From Methanobacterium_D sp040373355 (GTDB lineage: Archaea; Methanobacteriota; Methanobacteria; Methanobacteriales; Methanobacteriaceae), in assembly GCF_047495555.1 (NCBI RefSeq), contig NZ_CP166866.1, positions 1,276,001 to 1,340,000 of the forward strand: a DNA stretch of 64,000 nucleotides. The letters are read 5' to 3'. The notes beneath the pieces are model-generated. The model was not told where the DNA came from, did not search any database, and saw nothing but the letters and a program-made list of their open reading frames with translations. This document shows positions 1 through 8,165 of this stretch, one piece after another. Each line of letters opens with the position of its first letter. The stretch's first letter is position 1. The position numbers and the translations under genes were made by a program.

Positions 1-955
1 TTCCATTAATTGCAATTCTATTTCCACCAATGAATACGTCCTTCACATTAAATTCTTCAATATTATCAACAATAACAAAATCTGCTAATTTTCCAGGAGC
101 AATTAGTCCTGTATTTAAATTATAGTGAATTGCAGGGTTTAGAGTAACCATTTTAATTGCTTTCACTGGATCAATCCCATAATCAACAGCTTCTTTAAGC
201 ATTAAGTTTACATGTCCTTTTAAGAGGTCTTCAGGATGCTTGTCATCAGATACAATAAAATCTCCTCCATTATCAACCAGATCTTTTAAATTCTTTGCTG
301 ATGAACCCTGTCTAAGCATTATTTTCATTCCAAGCTTTCTTTTTTCTATAACTTCTTCAGGGATTGTGCATTCATGGTCAGTGGAAATTCCAGCACTTAT
401 ATATTTACAGAGCTCTTCTCCATTTAAAAGAGGAGCATGTCCGTCAACTGGTTTTTTATGTTTTATAGATGCGTTAATTTTGGCTTTTACTTCGGTATCA
501 TCTGCTATAACTCCTGGAAAATTCATCATTTCTCCAAGTGCAACTATATTTTCATCATTTAAAAGCTCATCAATTTGTCTAGAATTAACTATTGCACCTG
601 AAGTTTCAAAAGGAGTTGCAGGAACACATGATGGTGCTGTAAAAAAGAAACGTAAAGGAACGTTGGCTGCATCATTAATCATATATTTTATACCAAGGGT
701 TCCGAGAACATTGGCAATTTCGTGGGGATCTGATACAACAGAAGTTGTTCCATGGGGCACTACAGTTTCAGCAAACCTTGAAGGGGTAAGCATTGAACTT
801 TCGATATGTATATGTGCATCAATAAATCCGGGTAAAATATAATGCTCGAATTTACCTTCAACTGGCCTCACGCATTCAATTATATTGTTCCTAAACTTAA
901 CTTCTGCTGGATAGATATCTTCATTAAATACATCAACTAAATTGCCTCTGATCAT
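1..955 (-). CDS. ade: Adenine deaminase, 3' part outside window
   Basis: Converts adenine to hypoxanthine and ammonia in purine salvage; amidohydrolase superfamily, cytoplasmic. I read about 318 codons from the ATG at 955 to the window edge; the family is normally about 540-580 residues, so the C-terminal part is missing. Seen: the N-terminal composite domain, then the metal-binding motif PGFIDAHIHIESS, then HGTTSVVSDPHEIANV, GEMMNFPGV, KPVDGHAPLL and STDHECT, all typical of Ade rather than of dihydroorotase or urease. Upstream is GTGGGGAATC as a plausible ribosome site. The long open frame on the other strand is only its shadow. Confidence 0.9.
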   Translation of the reverse strand, partial: MIRGNLVDVFNEDIYPAEVKFRNNIIECVRPVEGKFEHYILPGFIDAHIHIESSMLTPSRFAETVVPHGTTSVVSDPHEIANVLGTLGIKYMINDAANVPLRFFFTAPSCVPATPFETSGAIVNSRQIDELLNDENIVALGEMMNFPGVIADDTEVKAKINASIKHKKPVDGHAPLLNGEELCKYISAGISTDHECTIPEEVIEKRKLGMKIMLRQGSSAKNLKDLVDNGGDFIVSDDKHPEDLLKGHVNLMLKEAVDYGIDPVKAIKMVTLNPAIHYNLNTGLIAPGKLADFVIVDNIEEFNVKDVFIGGNRIAING

Positions 956-1069
956 ATGATTCCCCACAAATGTAACTGAAGATATTATAATTTTATTTCT
1001 TATATTTTCTTCTAAAATGGTATAAATTTAAATTTTTAAAATTAGGGTTATAAAAATAGTTATAATTGT

Positions 1070-2125
1070 TTATTTAAGCCAATTATACCTCTTTTTCAGA
1101 TTTTTTAATGCAAATGGATACATAATTCTATGTAACGTATTATAATTGGATATCCACCGCAAGTTTCCTATTATTCGTTTTCCATTATTCAATATAAATG
1201 AATAATTGGTTTTGCTCATTTTCTCCCAGAAATAACGATTTACTATCCCTGCTTTTAATTTAGCACCAAATTTTGCATTAATCATTTTTTCATAATCTTC
1301 ACCAGTAATTATGCTCCTTGCTGCAAGATATCCTGAAGTAACAGCATATCTAATACCAAAACCCCACAGAAAATCCTGTAATCCTGCAGCTTCGCCTACA
1401 AATAATTTATTTCCCTCTTTAAATCGCTTTTTCATTGTAAAACAGCCAACACCTCCGCACTTTTCTCTTTTTTCAACATCAAAATCTAACATATTAGAAA
1501 AAAATTCTTCAGTCCTTTTAAAACAAGTATTAATAGTATTAAAATTATCCAATAACACCGTACTCATACATCCATAGCCTTTTGTTGTAAAAAAGTAACT
1601 ATAACCTTTAAAAGCTGCTTCATCATTAAATAACATAACTCCAGTATCTTCAAGACCGGTTTTGAATGTTATTCCCTTAACTATTCCAACAACATTTTCT
1701 GAAATAGGGCCAGTTGCAACTATATCTGCTTCATTTTCAGGGATAGTTTCATTAAAATATATATTAACATCCATATTCTCAGCTAGTTCTCTGAATCCTA
1801 AATCCATACTTCCCGGTACTGATCCTCTTTTGATAAGATAATATAATGGTCTTGGAGTTCTAATTTCTTTAGTTTTCAAGCCATTTGTAGCAATGATTTT
1901 TTTAAATGGGTCACAATCAAAATTAATGTCAATATTCATCTTTCTAAAATCATCTAAAATGTCTTCTTTTTCAGACCAGTTTTCGAGTCCCTCTAAATCT
2001 CCTTTGAATCGCTGCCCAACATTCTTATTTTTCTCAAATACATTTACTTCATAGCCTGCTTTAGCAAGATTTATGGCTGCAGTTAATCCTGCTGGGCCTG
2101 CACCTAAAATTTTAACGCAATTCAT
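1070..2125 (-). CDS. Geranylgeranyl-reductase-family FAD oxidoreductase
   Basis: A flavoprotein of 351 residues. The N-terminus has the dinucleotide-binding motif GAGPAGLTAA (residues 8-17) followed by an acidic strand end (VFEKN), and the second FAD motif GEAAGLQDFLWGFGIRYA lies near residue 247. This is the geranylgeranyl reductase/halogenase fold, whose archaeal members saturate the isoprenoid chains of membrane lipids. The likely canonical lipid reductase of the window is the gene at 27.7-28.9 kb, so this one may act on another isoprenoid or quinone-like substrate. A TATA-like TTTATAATA sits only about 26 bp before the ATG and no ribosome site is visible, so the transcript may be leaderless. 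Confidence 0.75.
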   Translation of the reverse strand: MNCVKILGAGPAGLTAAINLAKAGYEVNVFEKNKNVGQRFKGDLEGLENWSEKEDILDDFRKMNIDINFDCDPFKKIIATNGLKTKEIRTPRPLYYLIKRGSVPGSMDLGFRELAENMDVNIYFNETIPENEADIVATGPISENVVGIVKGITFKTGLEDTGVMLFNDEAAFKGYSYFFTTKGYGCMSTVLLDNFNTINTCFKRTEEFFSNMLDFDVEKREKCGGVGCFTMKKRFKEGNKLFVGEAAGLQDFLWGFGIRYAVTSGYLAARSIITGEDYEKMINAKFGAKLKAGIVNRYFWEKMSKTNYSFILNNGKRIIGNLRWISNYNTLHRIMYPFALKNLKKRYNWLK

Positions 2126-2254
2126 TAACTAATATTTTATTAATAATATTATAAATTTTTATCATAAACAGCTAAAATTATTATTAGATAAAAAATAATA
2201 TTAGATAAATTTTGAAGTTTTTTTATTTTAAAAATTAGGTAAGGGTAAGTTGAA

Positions 2255-2632
2255 ATGGATACAAAAAGATTATTTTTCTTTGTTTTGGGCTTGACCTTAT
2301 TAGGAATGGGTATTGTAGGAGTCATTATTCCTTTATTACCAACTACTCCTTTTATTTTAGCAGCATTTCTTTGTTTTGGTAAAAGTTCAAAGAAAGCTGA
2401 AAGATGGATTTTAAATAATCGTTACTTTGGAAGCTATATTGAAAATTATAAGGCTAAAAATGGCATTCCTTTAGATATAAAATTCAAAAGTATTGCTTTT
2501 TTATGGATAACATTAATAATATCTTCTATATTCTTTTTTAGTCAATTATATGTCCTTCTATTATTATTAATTATAGGAATAATAGTTACGACTCATATTT
2601 TCCTGCTGAAAACTAAAAATCAATTATTTTAA
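2255..2632 (+). CDS. YbaN/DUF454 family membrane protein
   Basis: Small integral membrane protein of 125 residues and unknown function. Seen: a first hydrophobic helix from about residue 6 to 26 that runs into the family hallmark PLLPTTPFILAAFLCFGKSS, a polar stretch with ERWILNNRYFGSYI, and two hydrophobic helices at about 79-97 and 99-116. Length and order match DUF454 (YbaN). A purine-rich AGGTAAGGG lies just upstream. The gene ends 9 bp before the first of three iron-box-like palindromes, but those face away from it, so I infer no link. Confidence 0.75.
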   Translation: MDTKRLFFFVLGLTLLGMGIVGVIIPLLPTTPFILAAFLCFGKSSKKAERWILNNRYFGSYIENYKAKNGIPLDIKFKSIAFLWITLIISSIFFFSQLYVLLLLLIIGIIVTTHIFLLKTKNQLF

Positions 2633-2641
2633 AGTACTAAT

Positions 2642-2722
2642 TTAGGTTAGCCTAAAAAATAACAAAATTTAAATATAATAAAAGATTTAGGTATACCTAA
2701 CTCTCAATTCAGGTTTTCCTAA
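2642..2722 (+). promoter_or_regulatory. Triple DtxR/IdeR-type iron box around a TATA box
   Basis: Three matches to the DtxR/IdeR/MntR-type operator. Box 1 is TTAGGTTAGCCTAA (2642-2655), box 2 is TTAGGTATACCTAA (2687-2700, a perfect palindrome), box 3 is TCAGGTTTTCCTAA (2709-2722). A strong TATA element TTTAAATATA (2668-2677) preceded by AAAA lies between boxes 1 and 2, so transcription to the right should start near 2698, inside box 2. Boxes 2 and 3 are 22 bp apart, two helical turns. The layout predicts metal-dependent repression of a rightward transcript. Known: the TTAGG-N-CCTAA consensus of the family. Inferred: the metal and the regulator. Confidence 0.7.
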
Positions 2723-2925
2723 AATTGATAGTGAAACGGTTTAAGGTCATCCTCAGCTCAAATGTATCTTAAAACCACGTTTCGAAAATTAAAGATATGA
2801 TCTTAATGCCTTCTGCCAAATCACCTTGCTTAAGATCATATCCTAAAAATATTGAAATAAGGATGTAAAAGCTACCAAATTTTACTCCAAAATCTATACT
2901 GGAATCTGTTTATCAAGATTCTATT
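2698..2925 (+). ncRNA. Candidate metal-regulated structured small RNA
   Basis: No protein gene of normal size lies here, yet a promoter with iron boxes points into it. Stem-loop 1 is 2704-2709 with 2723-2728. Stem-loop 2 pairs 2733-2745 with 2768-2783 (13 pairs with a 2-nt and a 1-nt bulge), loop of 22 nt. Stem-loop 3 pairs 2794-2806 with 2830-2842 (13 perfect pairs), loop of 23 nt. A shorter hairpin 2902-2907/2916-2921 follows and could end either this RNA or the convergent gene beyond. Loops 2 and 3 hold CATCCTC and ATCACCTT. A 20-codon frame at 2806-2868 is an alternative product. The 3' end is a guess. Confidence 0.5.
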
Positions 2926-2956
2926 AAAATTAGTTAATGATTTAAAAAGAGAAATT

Positions 2957-4192
2957 TTATTCTTTAATACACTCTAATCCTTCTAGATGTTCGTATAAAA
3001 TAGGTAAAAATGCACCAACATCTGTTACAATACTTACAACCTGTGCACTACCTCTATCTGCAAGTTTAGTGACTGTTGCAGGATTTATATCTACACAGAT
3101 ACTTTTTACATATGAAGGGAGTATATTTCCAGTTGCTATAGAGTGTAGCATTGTCGCAATCATGATTACCATGTCAACATCCTGTGCATATTTCCGCATT
3201 TCATCTTGTGCTTCAATTACATCAGTTATAACGTCAGGAAGAGGTCCATCATCTCTTATAGAACCTGCAAGTACATATGGCACATTATTCTTAACACATT
3301 CATACATTATCCCACTGGTTAAAAAACCTTTTTCAACAGCTTCCTTAATTGAACCTGCTTTGTTAATTTCGTTAATAGCATAAATATGGTGTCTGTGACC
3401 TCTAACAACTGCCTCGCCGTGCCTGGTGCATACTCCAAGAGAAGTTCCATAAAGTGCGTTTTCAATATCATGAGTTGCCAAAGCGTTTCCTGCAAAGAGA
3501 ACATCAATGATCCCTTCTCTAATCATCCTTGCAAGTAGTGGAGCAGAACCAGTATGTATTATTGCCGGGCCAGCTACAATAGCTATTTTACCCCCTCTTT
3601 TTTTAATTTCCTTTATTTCGGAAGCTATTTTTTCTATTATAGATCTTACTGGTTTTTCTGAAGATGCTTCGCTGGACATGAATTCAAAGACACCCTTTTT
3701 ACCCCTTGGCCTTTCTGGAGGAATAACTTTAATACCTTCTCTTCCTACAACAACAAGGTCTCCTTTTTTAATTCTCCCTATAGGTCTGCACAATGCCCTT
3801 TTTTCTTCTGGATCAATTACAATCATACAATCCATTTCAATATCTTCAACATATATCCATTCATCTTTATATCTCACATAAGTTGGATGGTTTGTTGTTG
3901 AATAAAAATCGTCTGGGAGTGTCTTGTCTTTCTCAGATGGAAGCATTTCAATTTCTTTAATTTCTACAATTACTGCTCCTATTTCGCCTAATTCATCTAA
4001 AATCTCGCCCAAATGGGCTTCATCTTTTCCTATAACTTTGATTTTCGCATGGCTTACATCTTTCTTATGTTTTCCAACATGGACATCCTGAATTTCAAAA
4101 TCTCCTCCCATATCCATTATAAGATCAAGAGTTTTTGGGAGAACAAGGGAATCAATTATATGTCCTGAAAGCTTAACTTCTCTTGTATTCAT
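2957..4192 (-). CDS. LOR/SDH-domain protein (TIGR00300), probable ornithine cyclodeaminase
   Basis: Conserved methanogen protein of 411 residues with the LOR/SDH signature of TIGR00300. The related C-terminal domain of cyanobacterial AgrE makes proline from ornithine, so an NAD-dependent ornithine cyclodeaminase role in proline supply is the best guess; I infer this from the family. Seen: an N-terminal ACT-like region (residues 1-90), then the LOR/SDH core with GGKIAIVAGPAIIHTGSAPL, FAGNALATHDIE and a C-terminal dinucleotide-type stretch MVIMIATMLHSIATGNILPS. I start at 4192 (MNTREVK) rather than six codons earlier, because GGAGTTG sits just before that ATG. Converges on the candidate RNA at 2.7-2.9 kb. 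Confidence 0.65.
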   Translation of the reverse strand: MNTREVKLSGHIIDSLVLPKTLDLIMDMGGDFEIQDVHVGKHKKDVSHAKIKVIGKDEAHLGEILDELGEIGAVIVEIKEIEMLPSEKDKTLPDDFYSTTNHPTYVRYKDEWIYVEDIEMDCMIVIDPEEKRALCRPIGRIKKGDLVVVGREGIKVIPPERPRGKKGVFEFMSSEASSEKPVRSIIEKIASEIKEIKKRGGKIAIVAGPAIIHTGSAPLLARMIREGIIDVLFAGNALATHDIENALYGTSLGVCTRHGEAVVRGHRHHIYAINEINKAGSIKEAVEKGFLTSGIMYECVKNNVPYVLAGSIRDDGPLPDVITDVIEAQDEMRKYAQDVDMVIMIATMLHSIATGNILPSYVKSICVDINPATVTKLADRGSAQVVSIVTDVGAFLPILYEHLEGLECIKE

Positions 4193-4389
4193 TATAACAA
4201 CTCCAAGCACTTAATAATATGATAAATATTATATATTATGACGTTTTTTCAAACTTAATTCATTAAAGAGCATTATTTCTATTAAAGCTTCTTTAAAAAC
4301 TAAGATTATTTAAATTTAGATATATTATTTATAATAATCATTGTATATAAATTTTTAAATTTAAAATAATTAATTAAGCATTTTTTAAA

Positions 4390-5268
4390 CTATTGAAGAC
4401 ATAAAAAGTCATAAATAGTTTTCGCACCGCTGATAGAAGTTATATCTCCAAATTCAGTCGATGAAACTTCTACTAAGTCAAATCCAATAACATCTTTTCC
4501 TTTAAGTGAATGAATTAGGCCTTCTAATTGAAATGGATTCAATCCACAAGGAGAAGGGGTTCCAACACTGGGGGCAAATGCGGGATCAAGCACATCAATA
4601 TCTAAGCTGACGTACATGGGCCCTTTAATGCTCTGGATTAATTTCTTAACTTTTTCAAGATTTTCATTAACTTGATGAGATGTAAAATAAGTAATATTAT
4701 TTTCTGATGCAAATTTAATTTCTTCTTTTGAAGATGATCTAACGCCAATTTGAATAATATTTTTTGGATTTAAATCATGCATACGCCGTGCTGCAGCTGC
4801 ATGTGAATTTTTTTCTCCCATGTATTCATCTCTTAAGTCCATATGGGCATCAAAATGAATTACAGTAATGTTTTCTATATCTAGTGATCTTAAGACACAT
4901 GAACTGATACTATGTTCTCCACCTATGGTAATAGGGATAATATTCATTTCTTGAAGTTCAGATATTGTAAATTCTATATTTGAACATGTTTTTTTAAAAT
5001 TACCATGAATGACTTCAATATCACCAAAATCAAATACTTCAGCATCGATAGACTTATTTAATACCATATTGAATCTTTCAAAATTGTATGAAGCCTCACG
5101 CACTGCTTTTGGACCATATCTTGCACCAGTTTTATAGGTCGTGCTGCTGTCAAAGGGCACTCCAATAATTCCAAATTTTTTAGAACCTTCATCTTCAGAT
5201 TTAGATTCAATTTCTTTTAATTCCCTGGAAAAAGCAAATTGGGATGAATTATAGGTATAAAAAAGCAT
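4390..5268 (-). CDS. speB: Agmatinase
   Basis: Hydrolyses agmatine to putrescine and urea, step two of the arginine-to-polyamine route. Length 292, usual for the ureohydrolase family. The binuclear Mn ligands are all visible: GGEHS (His119), DAHMD (Asp140, His142, Asp144) and SLDIDVLDP (Asp223, Asp225). It lies 61 bp downstream of aIF5A on the same strand and faces the arginine decarboxylase gene across a short divergent region, so enzyme, precursor step and the polyamine-modified translation factor are together. TGTGATAAA precedes the ATG. Confidence 0.92.
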   Translation of the reverse strand: MLFYTYNSSQFAFSRELKEIESKSEDEGSKKFGIIGVPFDSSTTYKTGARYGPKAVREASYNFERFNMVLNKSIDAEVFDFGDIEVIHGNFKKTCSNIEFTISELQEMNIIPITIGGEHSISSCVLRSLDIENITVIHFDAHMDLRDEYMGEKNSHAAAARRMHDLNPKNIIQIGVRSSSKEEIKFASENNITYFTSHQVNENLEKVKKLIQSIKGPMYVSLDIDVLDPAFAPSVGTPSPCGLNPFQLEGLIHSLKGKDVIGFDLVEVSSTEFGDITSISGAKTIYDFLCLQ

Positions 5269-5329
5269 TTTATCACATTTAGGGAATAAAGGTATAATAA
5301 AATAAAAATAAAATAATTGAGATATTAAA

Positions 5330-5719
5330 TTATTTAATTCTCATTATCTTCTGTTTGCCCATAGCTCCGATGTAGTCAACTTCTGCTCCTTCAACCATCT
5401 TATCTTTAAGATCATCAGGTATAGGTAGTTCAAAAGTTTCGTAACTTTCAAGATCCATAAGCTGAACATCGTTACCCATTAAAGCAAGTACTTGACCTAC
5501 TCTTTTATCAATGATAGGGACATCACATTTTGCATCTACTGGTTTTACGAGACTTCTTTTTTGCCCGTCAAAAATTCCTACAGCTTCAACTCTTGCTTTT
5601 GCAGCACCGTGTTTACCGGGGGATGAAGTTGAAATACTTGAAATTTTTGATGCTTCTCCGTCTAATATGACGTATTTACCTACTTTTAAGGTTTTAACTT
5701 CTACAACCTTCTTTGACAT
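5330..5719 (-). CDS. eif5A: Translation factor aIF5A (hypusine-containing)
   Basis: Ribosome-bound factor that relieves stalling at difficult peptide sequences. 129 residues from the ATG at 5719; GGAGGT sits 7 bases upstream, so the longer reading with five extra codons is rejected. The modification loop reads STSSPGKHGAAK, with Lys36 as the residue that receives the spermidine-derived (deoxy)hypusine group. The SH3-like N-domain and OB C-domain (from about residue 70) are complete. The gene precedes agmatinase, whose product putrescine feeds the modification, so co-expression makes sense. Confidence 0.95.
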   Translation of the reverse strand: MSKKVVEVKTLKVGKYVILDGEASKISSISTSSPGKHGAAKARVEAVGIFDGQKRSLVKPVDAKCDVPIIDKRVGQVLALMGNDVQLMDLESYETFELPIPDDLKDKMVEGAEVDYIGAMGKQKIMRIK

Positions 5720-5862
5720 AATTATTACCTCCAAATTAATAGTATTAAAGAACCTTTATGAGTTTAAAAATTATATTAAACTATATTAAACAATTGGTTA
5801 ATGTATCAAAGATTCATTAAATTTAGCTCTTTAAATTCTTAAAGATATTTTTATTTATATAT

Positions 5863-5982
5863 AATATAAAAAGTTATAGATAACTCAAAATTTATGAAAT
5901 CTATACAAGAACAGATATTCTATAACCTATTCTGTAGGTTTAAGCTTTATCTTTTTCAATATTTAAATCTTAAGTGATAATC
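5863..5982 (+). promoter_or_regulatory. Promoter and folded leader of pdaD
   Basis: Divergent gap between aIF5A and pdaD. A TATA-like TTTATATATAAT run lies around 5855-5867, giving a predicted start near 5885-5895 and a leader of about 90 nt. In it AACCTA (5924-5929) pairs perfectly with TAGGTT (5935-5940). ACAGA (5911-5915) could instead pair with TCTGT (5931-5935), and the two pairings exclude each other. The leader ends in GTGAT (5974-5978), the ribosome site of pdaD. Whether the fold regulates anything is not known. Confidence 0.35.
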
Positions 5983-6426
5983 ATGAAAATAGCAATAACT
6001 TCAGGAAAATCAGAAGGACCAAGTAAACTCAATGCATTCGACAATGCATTATTAGATGCAGGAATCGGAGACGTGAATTTAATTAAAGTAAGTAGTATAA
6101 TTCCGGCAGATTTTGAATTTGTAGAATTACCATATCTTAAACCGGGGGACATGACTAATTGTGTCCTGGCTCATGCAACTTCAGACAAGAAAGGTGATGT
6201 AATCACTGCAGTGATAGCTGTTGCAACATCAGACGATTTTGGATGTGTAGTTGAGCATTCAGAAGTTAATAAAGACCCAGAAGAAGTTAAAGAATACGCA
6301 GTATTTATGGTAAAAGAAATGATGAAGATAAGAAATATGGAGATTAAAGAACTCATTGTAGAGGAAAAAAGCCATGTTGTAGAAAATCAGGCATCTGTTG
6401 TTGCTGCAATTGTCTATTTGGAGTAA
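5983..6426 (+). CDS. pdaD: Pyruvoyl-dependent arginine decarboxylase
   Basis: Makes agmatine from arginine, the first step of polyamine synthesis. The proenzyme cleaves itself to give a beta chain and an alpha chain with an N-terminal pyruvoyl group. Seen: IKVSSIIPADFEF, the cleavage site, between Ser37 and Ser38; then GDMTNCVLAHATSD and SVVAAIVYLE at the C-terminus. 147 residues, usual for the archaeal enzyme. I start at the ATG at 5983 because the GTGAT just upstream is the ribosome site; a GTG start at 5974 would be that same site read as a codon. Four bases separate it from the next gene. Confidence 0.93.
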   Translation: MKIAITSGKSEGPSKLNAFDNALLDAGIGDVNLIKVSSIIPADFEFVELPYLKPGDMTNCVLAHATSDKKGDVITAVIAVATSDDFGCVVEHSEVNKDPEEVKEYAVFMVKEMMKIRNMEIKELIVEEKSHVVENQASVVAAIVYLE

Positions 6427-6430
6427 TATA

Positions 6431-7270
6431 ATGAAAGAAGAAGAAGTTAAGTTCTGGAGGAAAGTATCTCATCAGATAATTGATGAAGTGGAAAAAACCA
6501 TTCAGCCACTTGTTGGAAAGAAAAAATCTGGAGAAGTAGTTAAAATGGGTGCAGATGGTACCCCAACAAAGCTAATTGATGAAGTGGCTGAAGAAAAAAT
6601 AATAGAAATACTGAGAAAGACAGGTAAATCTATTATTATTGTTAGTGAAGAAATAGGAAAGTTTAAAATTGGAGATGAACCTCATGATGTTATTTTTGTA
6701 GTCGATCCGCTTGATGGGACTGTAAATGCTCTTAAAAACATTCCGGCTTATGGTATTTCCATTGCAATAGTAGATTCTTCACTTAAATCTTTCAATGAAC
6801 TTACTCTTCATGACGTTGAGATGGGGTTTGTTAAAAATCTTGCAACTGGTGACCTTTATGAAGCTTTTAAGGATAAAGGGGCTTATTTAAATAATGATAA
6901 ACAAAAATCATCTATAGAAGAAGATTTAACTCATGCCTCAATAGGTGCTTATATTCGCGGAGCTGAAATGAATCGCATGGATAAATTAAGCCATATGGTT
7001 AAGAGAATAAGGCTTTTAGGTGCTGTTGCCATTGAATTAAGTTATGTTGCTGACGGCACTTATGATGCTTTTATAGATATTAGAGGCAATCTAAGGATTG
7101 TTGATATAGCTGCTGCAAAACTTATAATTGAGGAATCTGGCGGTATAATTACCGATGAAAATGGTAATGAACTTAATAACAAATTAAGTGTTAAAGAAAG
7201 GACATCTGTAATTGCAGCATGTAATTTAGAGATTCATAATGAATTAATGAATGTTATGGGGGCATTTTAA
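6431..7270 (+). CDS. suhB: Inositol-monophosphatase-family phosphatase (NADP/sugar phosphatase)
   Basis: Mg-dependent phosphatase of 279 residues. Seen: the metal-site motifs VSEEIG (about residue 75), VVDPLDGTVNA (about 91-101) and the C-terminal IVDIAAAKLIIEESGG. Archaeal members hydrolyse inositol phosphate and fructose-1,6-bisphosphate, and in Methanocaldococcus jannaschii such a domain is fused to NAD kinase and acts on NADP. Here the stop codon overlaps the NAD kinase start by one base, so I favour NADP phosphatase as one of its activities. GGAG precedes the ATG at 6431; a start further upstream would overlap pdaD. Confidence 0.85.
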   Translation: MKEEEVKFWRKVSHQIIDEVEKTIQPLVGKKKSGEVVKMGADGTPTKLIDEVAEEKIIEILRKTGKSIIIVSEEIGKFKIGDEPHDVIFVVDPLDGTVNALKNIPAYGISIAIVDSSLKSFNELTLHDVEMGFVKNLATGDLYEAFKDKGAYLNNDKQKSSIEEDLTHASIGAYIRGAEMNRMDKLSHMVKRIRLLGAVAIELSYVADGTYDAFIDIRGNLRIVDIAAAKLIIEESGGIITDENGNELNNKLSVKERTSVIAACNLEIHNELMNVMGAF

Positions 7271-8112
7271 TGCGTATAGGTATTGTAACACGCCATGATA
7301 TACACCGCGGTGTAGAACTTGCTGAAGAAGTTGCTGAATTTCTCATTAAAGAAAATGTAGAAGTATTTTTAGATCCATTAATTGTTAGTGAACTTCGTAG
7401 ATTCCATAATCTAAGCTGTAATATTGATGAAATGGATGTTGATATGATAATTACTATTGGTGGCGATGGGACAATTCTAAGAACTCAGAGTCTTATCGAT
7501 GGTAAGAACATACCTATATTTGGAATAAACATGGGTACTGTTGGCTTTTTAGCAGAAGTTGGCCCCGAAGAAGCTTTTCATGCTATAAAAGAAGTACTTG
7601 CAGGTAATTATTTCGTTGAAGAACGTACACGACTTGATGTATGGCACAACCACGATTTAGCCCCGGCATTAAATGAAGTTGTTATAATGACACGAAAGCC
7701 TGCAAAAATGCTTCATCTCGAAGTTAAAGTAGATGATGAAATTGTAGAAGAGTTAAGGGCGGATGGACTTATTGTAGCTACTCCAAGTGGCTCAACTGCT
7801 TATTCCATGTCTGCAGGGGGGCCAATTGTAGATCCGCAGGTAGATGCATTTATCATTGTTCCAATTTGTCCATTTAAACTGGGATCTAGACCTACAGTAG
7901 TTTCAGGAGAAAGTGTAATTGAAGTTAAACTACTTAGAGAGGGCAAGAAGGGAGTTGCAGTTATAGATGGGCAATATGAGGAAGAAATAAATTACATGGA
8001 AGAGATAATATTCCAGAAATCGCATCAATATGCTTATTTTGTAAGGTTAACCAAAGAATTCTATAAGAAGGTAAGAGAAAAGCTCATTAAAGGCGGAATA
8101 GATTCAAATTAA
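7270..8112 (+). CDS. nadK: NAD kinase
   Basis: Phosphorylates NAD to NADP. 280 residues. Seen: the phosphate-binding signature ITIGGDGTILRT (about residues 61-72) with its catalytic Asp, the NE-V motif ALNEVVIM, and the NAD-site motif TPSGSTAYSMSAGGPI near residue 175. Its ATG shares one base with the TAA of the preceding phosphatase, so the two are translationally coupled: a kinase and a possible counter-phosphatase made together. The same two activities are one fused protein in M. jannaschii (MJ0917). Confidence 0.93.
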   Translation: MRIGIVTRHDIHRGVELAEEVAEFLIKENVEVFLDPLIVSELRRFHNLSCNIDEMDVDMIITIGGDGTILRTQSLIDGKNIPIFGINMGTVGFLAEVGPEEAFHAIKEVLAGNYFVEERTRLDVWHNHDLAPALNEVVIMTRKPAKMLHLEVKVDDEIVEELRADGLIVATPSGSTAYSMSAGGPIVDPQVDAFIIVPICPFKLGSRPTVVSGESVIEVKLLREGKKGVAVIDGQYEEEINYMEEIIFQKSHQYAYFVRLTKEFYKKVREKLIKGGIDSN

Positions 8113-8165
8113 ACTATAATAATTTTATATGGCTATTTTTATTGATAAATGGAGTCAGTGAACTA

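Noticed and set aside
240..842. Long plus-strand open frame of 200 codons
   Set aside because: It lies wholly antisense to adenine deaminase, whose motifs are clear on the minus strand; composition is that of a shadow frame.
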